DNA of 64,000 bases from Pseudomonadota bacterium (GTDB taxonomy: Bacteria > Pseudomonadota > Gammaproteobacteria > Steroidobacterales > Steroidobacteraceae): assembly GCA_021851405.1 (NCBI GenBank), contig JAJZDW010000020.1:1-64000 (forward strand). Reading direction: 5' to 3'. The notes under the pieces were generated by a model that had not been told where the DNA came from, ran no database searches, and saw only the letters and a list, made by a program, of their open reading frames with translations. Position 1 is the stretch's first letter. The number at the start of each line of letters is the position of its first letter. The position numbers and the translations under genes were made by a program. Shown in pieces: positions 1 through 9,053 of the stretch.

Positions 1-70
1 CACAACACCGCGCGCTGCAGCTGCTGCAGCAAATCACCGTGTAGCCACTCAGCCCACAGCCTGCAATGCG

Positions 71-628
71 TCAACTACCTGAGCAGCAACGGATTTTCTC
101 GCGCGCCGAGGGATAACTCCAGGCTAGTACGATGACCGGAAACAACGTCACGGAAAAGACGGTCGGCCAATGGACAACCCCTTCGCCGAAGAGTCCCACG
201 AATAGCCCCGTGTATTGGGGGTGCCGCACCAGACCGTAGAGTCGATCGGATGCGAGCCGGCCCTCCTGGTGCGCGCGATAGAGCTCTCGCCATCCCTCGA
301 TGAAAAGACCAATGCCGAAAAAGAGCAACACATACCCGATCAGCATGGAGATCATCATGCCGGTATCGCCCATGCCGAGCAGCGTCGACCACAAGTTCGC
401 GTTCAAGCCGCGGCGGTCGAGATGGAAGAACCGCACGAGCAGATAGATCGTTAGCGGAAAGCCATACATTTCCGCGTAGAGCGCGATGATGAACGCCTGG
501 ACCAAACCCGCGCCGGCCCACTCGCGCCACCCCTTGGGAGCGAAATATCGATAGAAGACCCAGGAGGCAATCACGATCATCACAATCGCGAGGCCCCACG
601 CACCCGAATGCGCAATGTGCGCGCTCAT
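71..628 (-). CDS. ICMT-like membrane methyltransferase family protein, C-terminus shortened
   Basis: About 185 aa with several hydrophobic segments and the motif RLYGLVRHPQYTGLF, the conserved RHPxYxG signature of isoprenylcysteine carboxyl methyltransferase (ICMT)-like membrane proteins. Such proteins are often encoded in heavy-metal resistance islands; the substrate in bacteria is mostly unknown. The start is the ATG at 626-628, which overlaps the stop of the upstream DUF5676 gene as ATGA, so the two are translationally coupled. Relatives normally continue after the last membrane segment with an REE-type motif and about 35 more residues; here the frame ends soon after AREK, so the C-terminus looks truncated or frameshifted. 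It is last in a three-gene metal-associated operon. Confidence 0.72.
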   Translation of the reverse strand: MSAHIAHSGAWGLAIVMIVIASWVFYRYFAPKGWREWAGAGLVQAFIIALYAEMYGFPLTIYLLVRFFHLDRRGLNANLWSTLLGMGDTGMMISMLIGYVLLFFGIGLFIEGWRELYRAHQEGRLASDRLYGLVRHPQYTGLFVGLFGEGVVHWPTVFSVTLFPVIVLAWSYPSAREKIRCCSGS

Positions 629-891
629 GACTGACGGCGACCAAGCAGAAACGCGTTGTAGAGCGGCACCCAGATGAGCACTATGAACCAGCCGTATGCG
701 AAGCTCTCGATAAGCCCCAGAAGGAAGGACTCCCAAGTTAGACAATGGAATCCAGGCAGGAGTCCGAGCCACGTGTGATACATCGCATAGCGTGGAACAA
801 GAAGGTCAAATGCCACGCACAGTGAGAAGGTGATGGCGAGAAACAGTCCGGTCGCCATCCCCGCCGCTCGGATGGAGATGCCCGTACTCAT
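625..891 (-). CDS. DUF5676-like small membrane protein
   Basis: 88 aa with two or three hydrophobic segments (VALGM-type start replaced by MATGLFLAITFSLCVAF, then a second near FLLGLIESFAYGWFIVLIW). This resembles the DUF5676 family, small inner-membrane proteins found in copper/mercury islands next to YHS-domain proteins and P-type ATPases. No catalytic residues are visible. Its ATG overlaps the stop of the YHS gene upstream (ATGA at 888-891), and its own stop overlaps the start of the ICMT-like gene, so all three genes are read as one coupled unit. The role is unknown; a membrane accessory function in metal handling is inferred only from context. Confidence 0.7.
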   Translation of the reverse strand: MSTGISIRAAGMATGLFLAITFSLCVAFDLLVPRYAMYHTWLGLLPGFHCLTWESFLLGLIESFAYGWFIVLIWVPLYNAFLLGRRQS

Positions 892-1247
892 GGCGCCGAC
901 CTCTTTCCAGGAATCCCGGTCATTGCTTCCGTCATCGCTCCAGCGCCGAGATACTGCTGCGGCTGTGACTCGAATTTATCCAGGCAGTCTCGCGAGCAAA
1001 ACCGCACTGTCTGATTTTGATACACGCTGGCGTAGCCGGTGCCAGGCTCGACCTTCATACCGCAGACGGGATCGACTCCAGAATCGAGAGTGTGGTGCGT
1101 CGGTGGGGTGACTGGCTGGGCATTCTTACCGTTTCGCTGTGGAGAGTGGGCACCGTGGCCGCCGTGACCGACATGCGATCCACAGCCGAATCGCATCATG
1201 ACAAAGAACAGTGCCCCGAAGAGCAAGAACGAAAGAAGGCCGCTCAT
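888..1247 (-). CDS. Membrane-anchored YHS-domain protein
   Basis: 119 aa from the ATG at 1245-1247, preceded by a GAGAGAG ribosome-site-like stretch. A GTG five codons upstream lacks such a site. It starts with one transmembrane helix (LLSFLLFGALFFVMM), followed by a His/Gly-rich stretch (CGSHVGHGGHGAHS) that could bind metal, then a YHS domain with DPVCGMKVEP and a CSRDCLDKF motif. YHS domains occur in metal-resistance proteins, often fused to or next to copper P-type ATPases. It is the first gene of the minus-strand operon and is divergent from the CopA-type ATPase, consistent with copper or related metal handling. Confidence 0.8.
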   Translation of the reverse strand: MSGLLSFLLFGALFFVMMRFGCGSHVGHGGHGAHSPQRNGKNAQPVTPPTHHTLDSGVDPVCGMKVEPGTGYASVYQNQTVRFCSRDCLDKFESQPQQYLGAGAMTEAMTGIPGKRSAP

Positions 1248-1586
1248 GTCGCACTCTCTCACGAACCGTGATTACGGCAAAGTATGCTCCCGCAGGGGCC
1301 GGAATCCATTACGTAGAACTCCTCATGGCCTCACGGCCGTAACCCAATACGATTTGGAGGGAGGGAAAATTACGGCGTTGCGTTGTTACCCACCGCGGTG
1401 GGCGCAAAGATCGTTGGTAAGAAGTAGAAGACAACGCGGAGGACTGACAAGAGGCCAGCAGCAGCGGAACTATCTCTGGCGTCCCAGAGTTGACGCGGAG
1501 ATGCACAGGATCGAAGACGATGAGTGGGGTGTGTTGTGAAGACGAGCGCGCGATCTGTTGCTCAATCTCGTGGAGCGTTGTAAGTC
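1248..1586. other. Intergenic region between divergent metal genes
   Basis: No credible gene. It contains a perfect 14-bp palindrome, CCCACCGCGGTGGG, near 1390. The promoters for the YHS operon (minus) and the ATPase (plus) should lie here, but I see no CueR-type or CsoR-type operator that I would defend. Confidence 0.5.
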
Positions 1587-1781
1587 ATGGTGGGTTATGG
1601 TTTCGAGTTACCCACACAGGGGCAATGCACCCATACGACTATGCCTAAACGGCATACGGATGCCGTGAAGTTATCCGCAGCGAGGCGTGAGCGCGATCTG
1701 ACAGATCCGGTGTGCGGTATGCGAATCTCGGGGCGCATGCACCGCGATTGGGAGTATGAGGGGCGGGATCCGAACCCATGA
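1587..1781 (+). pseudogene. YHS-domain remnant in front of the copper ATPase
   Basis: This 64-codon frame ends in DLTDPVCGMRISGRMHRD then [10 protein letters not shown] and a stop. DPVCGM followed by an HRxxYxGR-like stretch is the first half of a YHS domain; the expected YFCxxxCxxxF second half is absent. CopA/SilP-type ATPases commonly begin with a YHS domain joined to the heavy-metal-binding (YTCPMHP...CPICGM) segment, which is exactly what begins the next gene. The stop overlaps the ATPase ATG (ATGA at 1778-1781) in another frame. The simplest reading is that a deletion and frame change cut the N-terminal YHS domain from the ATPase. It could instead be a small expressed metal-binding peptide. 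Confidence 0.5.
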
Positions 1782-4003
1782 ACGAACCGATGCGCGAAGA
1801 TGGCAGCCAGACACCGGCGAGCCCCTCGAAACAGGCTGGCGAATCCGGGTTCCGAACGATCTACACCTGTCCAATGCATCCGGAGGTTCGCCTGAGCGCG
1901 CCGGGCACCTGCCCGATCTGTGGGATGACGCTCGAACCGGTACGGCCGGCAAGAGAGACTGGTCAAAGCCCTGAGCTGCGCAACATGACGCTGCGCTTCT
2001 GGGTGGGTGCGGCGCTCGCCGCTCCGGTGCTCCTCCTCGACACGGCCGCGGAGATCCCCGGGCTCGCAGCGCATCGATGGATCTCTCCTGTCCTGTCGAT
2101 GTGGATTCAGTTTGCGCTCGGCACCCCCGTCGTGACATGGTCTGGATGGCCGCTGCTTCAGCGCGGGTTGGACTCCGTGCGCCGCCGCTCGCTCAACATG
2201 TTCAGCCTCATCGCCCTCGGTGTCTGCGCCGCATACCTCTACAGCCTTGTGGCGATGTTCGCGCCGGATCTCTTTCCGCAAGGATTGCGTACCGAAAGCG
2301 GTCTCATTCCCGTGTACTTCGAAGCCGCGGCGGTCATCACGGTGCTCGTGCTCCTGGGACAGGTGCTCGAGCTGCGCGCGCGGGAAGCGACCGGTGGTGC
2401 CATTCGCGCTCTGCTTAATCTCGCGCCAAAAATCGCCCGCCGCATTCACGAGGGTGGGACCGATGAGGAGGTTCCCCTGGATGCCGTGCAGGTCGGAGAT
2501 CGATTGCGAGTACGCCCGGGCGAAGCCATTCCGGTGGACGGAGTGGTACTGGAGGGTGTAAGCGCGGTCGATGAATCGATGGTCACCGGCGAGTCCATTC
2601 CGGTGGCCAAGGTCGGGGGCGCGAAGCTCATCGGCGGCACGATCAACGGGACCGGCGCGCTGATCATGCGTGCCGAGCGCGTGGGCGCAGCCACGATGCT
2701 CGCTCGAATCGTGCAGATGGTGGCCGAAGCGCAGCGTAGCCGCGCGCCCATCCAACGGCTCGCCGACCTCGCCTCCTCCTGGTTTGTGCCGGCCGTCATG
2801 TTGATTGCCCTTGCCGCATTCATTGCGTGGATGCTGCTTGGACCGCCGCCTCAATTCGCCTACGCGCTGGTTGCGGCGGTATCCGTACTCATCATTGCCT
2901 GTCCCTGCGCGCTCGGGCTCGCGACCCCCATGTCCGTCATGGTCGGTATCGGCAAGGGTGCCACGGCGGGCGTGCTGATCAAGAACGCCGAAGCCCTGGA
3001 ACGATTTGAGAAGATCGACACCCTCATCGTCGACAAGACCGGGACGCTCACCGAGGGCAAGCCGCGCGTGGTGGCCGTCGTGCCGCAGGAGGGATACGAT
3101 GAGACGGCGGTGCTCACCTTCGCGGCGAGTCTCGAGCGCTTGAGCGAGCATCCTCTCGCTGCAGCCGTCGCTGCATCGGCGGACGAGAGGGGTCTTGCAC
3201 TGCAGAGCGTGACCGGCTTTCGCTCGGAAACGGGCAAGGGCGTCATCGGGACCGTAAACGGACACGCGGTCGCTGTGGGCAACGCCGCACTGCTCGATGC
3301 TCTCGGAGTTTCGCACGCAAGTCTCGAAGCGCCGGCGGAGCGGCTCCGAAATGACGGAGCGACCGCGATGTTCGTGGCCGTCGATGGCCGGTCCGCAGGC
3401 GTCGTCGCCATCGCCGATCCAGTGAAGCCGAGCACGCCTGGTGCTCTCGAGGCGCTCAGGCACGAGGGCATCCGGATCGTAATGGTCACGGGTGATCATC
3501 GCACCACGGCTGAAGCCGTCGCCCGCCGGCTCGGGATCAAGGACATCGAGGCGCAGGTGCTGCCGGAACACAAGAATGCCATCCTGCAACGCCTGCGCGG
3601 CGAAGGACGAGCGGTCGCGATGGCAGGCGACGGCGTGAACGACGCGCCGGCCCTCGCTGCAGCCGAGGTCGGCATTGCGATGGGGACAGGGACCGATGTG
3701 GCGATGCAGAGTGCCGGCGTAACCCTCGTCAAGGGCGACCTGACAGGAATCGTGCGGGCCCGCGTGCTCAGCCGCGCCACCATGCGCAATATCCGCCAGA
3801 ATCTCTTCCTCGCATTCGTCTATAACGTGATCGGAATCCCGATCGCCGCGGGTGCGCTGTATCCGGTATTCGGACTGCTCCTGAGCCCCATGATCGCCGC
3901 GGCCGCCATGAGTCTGAGCTCGGTGTCCGTCATCGGTAATGCGCTGCGGCTGCGCTTGATTCATCTTGACACGACTCAGCAGGTCCTCGCTCCGGTCAGC
4001 TGA
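1778..4003 (+). CDS. copA: Copper-exporting P1B-type ATPase (CopA/SilP type)
   Basis: 741 aa. It pumps Cu(I) (or Ag(I)) out of the cytoplasm using ATP. The N-terminus has a heavy-metal-binding segment at about residues 29-54 (YTCPMHPE and CPICGM). Then come paired membrane helices, the actuator loop (VTGES near residue 271), the membrane metal motif CPC at residues 375-377 ([11 protein letters not shown]), the phosphorylation site [10 protein letters not shown], an [10 protein letters not shown] motif and the hinge [13 protein letters not shown] with YN and MSxSS in the last helices indicates the P1B-1 monovalent copper class. There is no classic ferredoxin-like MXCXXC domain, which is usual for this SilP-like subgroup. 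It starts at the ATG overlapping the YHS remnant and is divergent from the YHS/DUF5676/ICMT operon. Confidence 0.93.
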   Translation: MNEPMREDGSQTPASPSKQAGESGFRTIYTCPMHPEVRLSAPGTCPICGMTLEPVRPARETGQSPELRNMTLRFWVGAALAAPVLLLDTAAEIPGLAAHRWISPVLSMWIQFALGTPVVTWSGWPLLQRGLDSVRRRSLNMFSLIALGVCAAYLYSLVAMFAPDLFPQGLRTESGLIPVYFEAAAVITVLVLLGQVLELRAREATGGAIRALLNLAPKIARRIHEGGTDEEVPLDAVQVGDRLRVRPGEAIPVDGVVLEGVSAVDESMVTGESIPVAKVGGAKLIGGTINGTGALIMRAERVGAATMLARIVQMVAEAQRSRAPIQRLADLASSWFVPAVMLIALAAFIAWMLLGPPPQFAYALVAAVSVLIIACPCALGLATPMSVMVGIGKGATAGVLIKNAEALERFEKIDTLIVDKTGTLTEGKPRVVAVVPQEGYDETAVLTFAASLERLSEHPLAAAVAASADERGLALQSVTGFRSETGKGVIGTVNGHAVAVGNAALLDALGVSHASLEAPAERLRNDGATAMFVAVDGRSAGVVAIADPVKPSTPGALEALRHEGIRIVMVTGDHRTTAEAVARRLGIKDIEAQVLPEHKNAILQRLRGEGRAVAMAGDGVNDAPALAAAEVGIAMGTGTDVAMQSAGVTLVKGDLTGIVRARVLSRATMRNIRQNLFLAFVYNVIGIPIAAGALYPVFGLLLSPMIAAAAMSLSSVSVIGNALRLRLIHLDTTQQVLAPVS

Positions 4004-4569
4004 TCCAGAGGTCGCCCGGGGAAAGCACTGTGTCGGTTCATCTGCGTCGCGCCTTCTCGCATGCTCATCGGCGCGGGCGTCACGTCCGGGTCTACGCCGC
4101 CCGGTCTTGCAGCCGGTCAAAGTTGCTTGCAGGTCACTGATCATCCTCCGGCGCCGATTCACACTGATCGACCGACTGGCGATGGCTGTCTCAGGTGATG
4201 ATCGCCGCGTACGACAGCCTGCACGGCGAAAAACGACGCTCCACACCTCGTGACACCTCCGAGCGACGGATCGGGCAGCGCAAGAATACGAGCAAGGGTG
4301 CCGATGGGCAGGTATTTGACCACCCTGCAAATGACAGTGACGGAAGGTCCGGAGGATTCGGCGAGGGTACGCAGCTTACCGGTCGTAGGGATGCGCGCCG
4401 CTTCCCAACCTTATGGTGGCCAACGCCAGAACGAGCAATCTGAGGAGCCTCGACTTGCGACCCGAGCGGAAGACGATTGCAGATACGCGGAGCGAGGTGA
4501 GGAGCACGGATGTGCAGCCGAATTTCACACGGTGTAACCGTATCGGCGAAAAGGTATCGGGTACGGCCC
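4004..4569. other. Gene-free stretch downstream of copA
   Basis: Several open frames cross this stretch but none has a recognisable domain, signal peptide or ribosome site. It lies between copA and a dead gene and is best read as non-coding or decayed sequence. Confidence 0.45.
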
Positions 4570-5265
4570 CTAGGAGGCGCGCCCGGTAGTTGCTCTGGCA
4601 GGCTGGGGAGCGATCTGCTGTGCGTGGCCGCGATCGGCGGAGATTACCGGTCCCGGGATCAATTGCGTCTGCGAATACCCCTGGCAGGAGCTCATGAGCG
4701 CAAGATTCAGCAGCTGCAGACTGCGCCGCGCGGCGGCCATCACCTTCATTCGCTCGCGTTCCGCTCGGGCGTAGCGCGCAACGACCTCCAATGCAATGCG
4801 CGGATGATCATCATCGTACTTCGCATGATCGCGGAATCACTTGGTGGTCTTCGGACTCATGTCCACGTCCTCGCGCGAGCCGTACTCCATGAAGGATTTC
4901 AGCAGCGAGCGTGTCAGGTTTCAGGTCACGCCCTCAATGGCGAAGCGGGTCGCGGCGACTACCTCGGCGAGCGAGCCCTTCGCATTGACGAACCATATCC
5001 AGTCGATGAGCGATTGTACGTCGCGCAGTACCGGCCGCTCGCCCTCGGCAAAGGCAATCACCTCGGCACGCTTCATTCCGAAGCCCTCGCCCATCCAGAT
5101 CCAGTGTTCGGAGTGGGCCTTCTCGACACGCCTGAAACGCGCATTGTGCGACGAATATCAGGGCTTGCTGTTCAGCGCGGCCATTCCAGCGGAGACATTT
5201 TCCAAGAAGCTACCGCGAGCAGCCCAGTCCGAAGCGGAGGAAACACCGTTGACGTTCTGTGCAGT
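4570..5265 (-). pseudogene. Broken TenA/PqqC-like iron-containing redox enzyme family gene
   Basis: Reading the minus strand in one frame from about 5265 gives FLENVSAGMAALNSKP, a TGA, ARFRRVEKAHSEHW, IWMGEGFGMKRAEV, SLIDWIWFVNAKGSLAEV, ATRFAIEGVT, a TGA near 4921, then SFMEYGSRED and DMSPKTTK, another TGA, then FRDHAKYDDDHPRIALEV and a final helix to the stop at 4570. The all-helical pattern with EKAHSEHW, FAIEGVT and HAKYDDDHP is like haem-oxygenase-fold TenA/PqqC/CADD proteins. At least three in-frame stops and no clear N-terminus mean it cannot make a full protein. The stop after EGVT could be a GGA-to-TGA change. The exact family is inferred from motif style. Confidence 0.6.
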
Positions 5266-5395
5266 AGCGGCTCATCCGGTTTCCGCGTAGAGCTCAACGA
5301 TCAGAACGATTGAGACCGCGACCAGAGCGCTCTTGGCGGTCGACACCGTCATGATGGTGTCGACCGAGAGGTGAGTCTGCGCATCAGAGGAATTT

Positions 5396-6922
5396 TCACT
5401 GAGTCAAACTCTTCGCTCGATCACGCCGCGTCGTTTCCGGAGTTCCCTGGATAGGTTTCGATAACCTAAATCGGACCGGCCATTTTTCGCATAGCTCGAC
5501 GGCTTTTCCGTGTCGGTGCGCGGGTGTCCAATATCCGGACGTTGCGCGCACATACCGGAGCGCTGCCGCATCGAGACGAGGAAATCCTGTTGACCGGAGG
5601 ATGGTCGGACGGTGCGCGAGTCGGCCATTTGCGCCTATACACACATGAACGATGGCCGTGCCTTGGTGATCCAGGATTTGCGAAACTTCAGGGTAGAACC
5701 CACAAGGCTGCGGGAAATCGCTCTTGATTCCAGGCGGACTCGTGCCGGCAGGAAGCGTTTTCGCGGATGCCTGGATCGCGTGACGATAGATCTCGACGTA
5801 ATCGGAATGCTGGGCGCTCATGCGACACTGGTTGCGCAGACTCGGAAAAGGGCCGTTGGCTTTTGCTTTTCGCCACCACCACTGTGCCTTGGCGGCGCTC
5901 TTCGGGACGCCCCGCCCCCGGTAATATGCTGCGCCAAGATAGTACTCCGCGAGAGTGACGTTCTGCGCAGCAGCTTTCCGTAGCCAGACATACCCCTTCC
6001 GATAATTCCTCGCCGTACCACGCCCGAGTTCGTAATCGATGCCGACCGCGGCTTCCGCCGGTGGAAATCCGCTCATTGCCGCTTTGCGGAACCAATACTG
6101 ACCTCGTGTTGTATTGTTAGGAACGCCCCGTCCCAAATCATAGTTGATCCCGAGAAGGTACTCCGCAGGCGCCCCGCCTTGCTCCGCGGCTTTACGCAAC
6201 CATCGATTACCTGCTACCGCGTGTCGCGCGCATCCCCTCCCCGCCAGATCATCCATCCCCAGCGCAAATTCTGCCGCCGCAAGTCCTTGGAGGGCGGCCT
6301 TGCGAAACCAGTAGTTGGCGGTCGCGTAGTTCTGCGTGACCCCCAATCCGCGCCCGAAATCATAGCCCAGGGCGTACTGTGCGGTCGCGAACCCCTGGAC
6401 GGCCGCCCCGCGAAGCCAATGAATCGCCTTCACGAAACTCCGTGGAACGCCTCGACCGTATTGATAATCGAGCCCGATGGCATACTCTGCTGCCGTGTAT
6501 CCATGGAGTGCTGCTTTGCGAATCCAATAGAGGGATTTTGCGCGACTTTCTTCCGTTCCACGACCCAGCGCATAGTCCAGGCCCACACGATACTCACCCG
6601 CGGGATCGCTCTGCGCCGCGGCTTGCCGAAACCAGAACTGCGCGTCGGCGAAATGCATGATTTCAATCTCGCGCTGCCCCATGGCGACCTCCGCCACGGG
6701 ACTACCCGACTTCAGTTCGTTGCGAAGCGTCACAGGAGCCTGAGGACATCCGTGGACGCACGGAACGCTGCGAAAGGTAGCGGCCGGGCCGACGGTGGCA
6801 CATCCCACCAGATTCAAGGTCAACAGCGCAAACGCGAGGGCGATGTACGCTCGCCCGGACGGAAAATGGTGTGGCGGGTGATATCCGCTGCCGTCTGCGT
6901 GTGTCGTGATGTCCGTGATCAA
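5396..6922 (-). CDS. Sel1-repeat lipoprotein with a TonB C-terminal domain
   Basis: 508 aa. After a cytoplasmic start there is a hydrophobic segment ending in a lipobox (LNLVGC at about residues 36-41), so it is probably an envelope lipoprotein. Seven Sel1-type repeats of 36 residues follow, each of the form AEYxxGxxYxxGRG...A..W.RKAA (for example AEYAIGLDYQYGRGV and AEYYLGAAYYRGRGV). Sel1 repeats form superhelical scaffolds for protein binding. The C-terminal 100 residues (ILDHQGTAIVHVCIGANGRL ... GFPRLDAAALRYV) match the TonB C-terminal fold, which usually binds receptors or peptidoglycan-proximal partners. It stands alone between a dead gene and a long gene-free stretch. The partner is unknown. 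Confidence 0.82.
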   Translation of the reverse strand: MITDITTHADGSGYHPPHHFPSGRAYIALAFALLTLNLVGCATVGPAATFRSVPCVHGCPQAPVTLRNELKSGSPVAEVAMGQREIEIMHFADAQFWFRQAAAQSDPAGEYRVGLDYALGRGTEESRAKSLYWIRKAALHGYTAAEYAIGLDYQYGRGVPRSFVKAIHWLRGAAVQGFATAQYALGYDFGRGLGVTQNYATANYWFRKAALQGLAAAEFALGMDDLAGRGCARHAVAGNRWLRKAAEQGGAPAEYLLGINYDLGRGVPNNTTRGQYWFRKAAMSGFPPAEAAVGIDYELGRGTARNYRKGYVWLRKAAAQNVTLAEYYLGAAYYRGRGVPKSAAKAQWWWRKAKANGPFPSLRNQCRMSAQHSDYVEIYRHAIQASAKTLPAGTSPPGIKSDFPQPCGFYPEVSQILDHQGTAIVHVCIGANGRLAHRPTILRSTGFPRLDAAALRYVRATSGYWTPAHRHGKAVELCEKWPVRFRLSKPIQGTPETTRRDRAKSLTQ

Positions 6923-7519
6923 GAGGAGTTCTCCCGCCGTTCTACGGATTTCGGGGAGACCGGCGGCCGCCCCGCGCCCGCATGATCCTACCTCAGCGCT
7001 CGAAAAGGCGCACTCGGGAGGATCGGCGCTGCACTATGCGAGGGTTCCACGGATGAGGGAGAACTGCCTGACGGCGTCCCGCCTGCCGGACCGGTGTCAG
7101 ACCGAGCGAACACCAGATGCGGGCTGCGGACGGCCGGATGCACGGGTGAGCTTGTGGATGGGGGCGCCCCCGCTACGCGTGGTGACGAACGGGCGTTGCG
7201 TGAGGCGATCAGAGGTGACGCCCAGCGCATCACCGTAATTTCGCTCGTCGTGCGGCACGACGAGTGTTCGAGCACTCATGTGGTTGTGCGCGGTTCACGG
7301 TAGCAGCGGGCTTGGTCGGCGCAGATCGCACGCGTCTGCTGGTCGGCACCGGTGCGCGGGCCTCGGCTGAAGGCGAACATCTGAGACCATACGATACTCT
7401 CGATCCGGGTGATTTCGGGGACGCGCCAGGAATGCCAGGGGTGCAAGTGCATACGATGGAACTGGCTGTCCCGTGCGGCGATTGATCGACAAGCGTGCTC
7501 CCTGTATCTTAATGAGCAC
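6923..7519. other. Gene-free stretch
   Basis: About 600 bases with only overlapping arginine-rich shadow frames in several directions and no recognisable domain or ribosome site. Nothing defensible is seen here. Promoters for the Sel1 lipoprotein (minus) would lie at its left end. Confidence 0.45.
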
Positions 7520-7665
7520 ATGTCGGACGTGGAGATCCGCCGATCAAATCTATACGACAGCATTTTCGGTTCTGGAGCGCGCTCGCGGTCGGCACTGTTG
7601 GATTCTTCTGTCTTCCGGCTCACTGGACGTTCGTCAGCCGGCTACTGGTCAGTTGGGACGGGGCG

Positions 7666-8178
7666 GTGACGTTCTTTTTGCTCACCATCTATCTGGGGAT
7701 GAGCCGTCTCACCGCAGAGCAGATCCAATCGCGTTACATGGACGAGGACCCCTCTGGGCCCGTCATCCTCGTGATCGTGATCGTTGCCGCCCTTCTGAGC
7801 GTGCTCGCCATCGTGGAGCCTCTGGCAACCCTGAACCAAGTTCCGCACAGTATCCGTATCTGGCGGGTGGCGCTTGCCGCGGTGACGCTCATCGCCTCAT
7901 GGCTGCTGGTGCCGACCATGTTCACGACGCATTATGCGGATCTCTTTTACAGCGCTGCGCCGGAGAATAGGCCGCTCGTATTCCCGAAGACCGAAATGCC
8001 CACGTTCTGGGATTTCGCCTACTTTGCGATCACGATCTCCGCGGCAAATCAAACGGCGGACGTGTCCACCACCCAAACCGAAGTCCGCCGCGTCGTGATC
8101 ATTCACGAAATCATCTCATTCGCGTTCAATGTGGCGATCATTGGCTTCGCGATCAATATCACTGCCGGGCTGATCTAG
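7666..8178 (+). CDS. DUF1345 family membrane protein, 5' end apparently damaged
   Basis: 170 aa from the only standard start in the frame, a GTG at 7666. It has four or more transmembrane helices and motifs typical of DUF1345 (AANQTADVSTTQ, VRRVVIIHEIISFAFN). Family members are about 210 aa, and homologous sequence continues upstream of the GTG in frame (RFWSALAVGTVGFFCLPAHW, then SRLLVSWDGAV), supplying the missing first helix. However, no ATG, GTG or TTG exists in that frame back to the stops at 7510-7515. An ATG at 7520 lies in another frame, and a one-base indel between 7520 and 7560 would join it. The function of DUF1345 is unknown. Confidence 0.68.
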   Translation: MTFFLLTIYLGMSRLTAEQIQSRYMDEDPSGPVILVIVIVAALLSVLAIVEPLATLNQVPHSIRIWRVALAAVTLIASWLLVPTMFTTHYADLFYSAAPENRPLVFPKTEMPTFWDFAYFAITISAANQTADVSTTQTEVRRVVIIHEIISFAFNVAIIGFAINITAGLI

Positions 8179-8350
8179 ACCTGGCGCTGATTGCCAGTTC
8201 TTCCTCGAGGAACGCGCTGTGATGCCCGGCCTGCTCTTGCAGAGCTGCAGACGCGGATGTCGCGAGCGGGCCGCCAGTACGATCCAACGACTCAGCCGCT
8301 CGCGCCGGCCGCTGTGTGAACGCATCAGCGGCCGGCGGGCGGCCTCTAGA

Positions 8351-8689
8351 CTATTTGCCAATGCGTCGGCTAATTCTGGTTTCCCGCCGGTTCAAACGCG
8401 CCTGCTGACGGCGGGTGATGAATCCGCCGTTGCGGCGCGCCGTGCGCCTCTCAGCCATCCGCGTGCGCCAGTCGGCCTGATGCAGCCGAACTGCCTGCGA
8501 TCGGGTCAGTTCCCCTTCGCGCACCTGCTGGTGAATGCGCTGGTTCTGCCGTGCGAGACGATTGTTGACCTGCTCACGGCGAGGATGATGCGTTTGCCAG
8601 GCAGTGTCCGCATGCGCAGGAGCGATGGCGATGACCGCCAGGGCGGCCGATAGCGACGCTGCAACTACACTGGTTCGAAGTGCTTTCAT
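8351..8689 (-). CDS. Small secreted basic helical protein
   Basis: 112 aa from the ATG at 8687-8689, with AAGGG about 7 bases upstream. The first 24 residues form a clear Sec signal peptide ending in APAHA. The mature part is very basic and helical, with two related units: VNNRLARQNQRIHQQ...GELTRSQAVRL and a second in GGFITRRQQARLNRRETRI. Similar short periplasmic proteins with alternating Arg/Gln and xLTxxQAxxL motifs are common in proteobacteria but have no assigned function. It has no operon partner: the neighbours are DUF1345 (convergent) and a gene-free gap before marR. Confidence 0.72.
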   Translation of the reverse strand: MKALRTSVVAASLSAALAVIAIAPAHADTAWQTHHPRREQVNNRLARQNQRIHQQVREGELTRSQAVRLHQADWRTRMAERRTARRNGGFITRRQQARLNRRETRISRRIGK

Positions 8690-9053
8690 ACGAGACCCTT
8701 CTGTGGGGACAGTCTTCCGGGCGCGCAATGCGCCCGGTCCTCCTATCTGGAAACGCCACCGGTGCGATCGGGTTGACCGTTTACCCGGCGCTCGCGTGGG
8801 CCTTGACCAGTACTACCGAAGAGCGACGAGGGGCCGTTTGAAATGTAACCGACTATTTCGGGGACCCAGACGGGCGGCCACGGGCGGGCACAGTACCCGT
8901 AGTGCGCGCACTCCCGATGCGACGGGATCTGCGCCAGTCACCAAGAATTGAGAGAAAATGGCGCTGTTGCGGCCACTGCCCGGTAGAGCATCAACGGTGT
9001 CTCCGAACGGACATGCCGAGGGGGCCGTTGGGCATGCCACCCACCCCGCTCGG
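8690..9053. other. Gene-free stretch
   Basis: About 360 bases holding the upstream region of the small basic protein and the sequence beyond the MarR stop. No domain, RNA or clear hairpin was identified. Confidence 0.45.

Noticed and set aside
1755-1785. A T-arm-like sequence (GGGTTCGGATCCC on the minus strand), as if a tRNA 3' end or att site lay before copA
   Set aside because: No acceptor stem, anticodon arm or CCA end can be formed, the expected tRNA body overlaps copA coding sequence, and no integrase or repeat copy is present.
1595-4330. A 911-codon minus-strand open frame opposite copA
   Set aside because: It is a high-GC shadow of the copA reading frame, with no domain, signal peptide or ribosome site.
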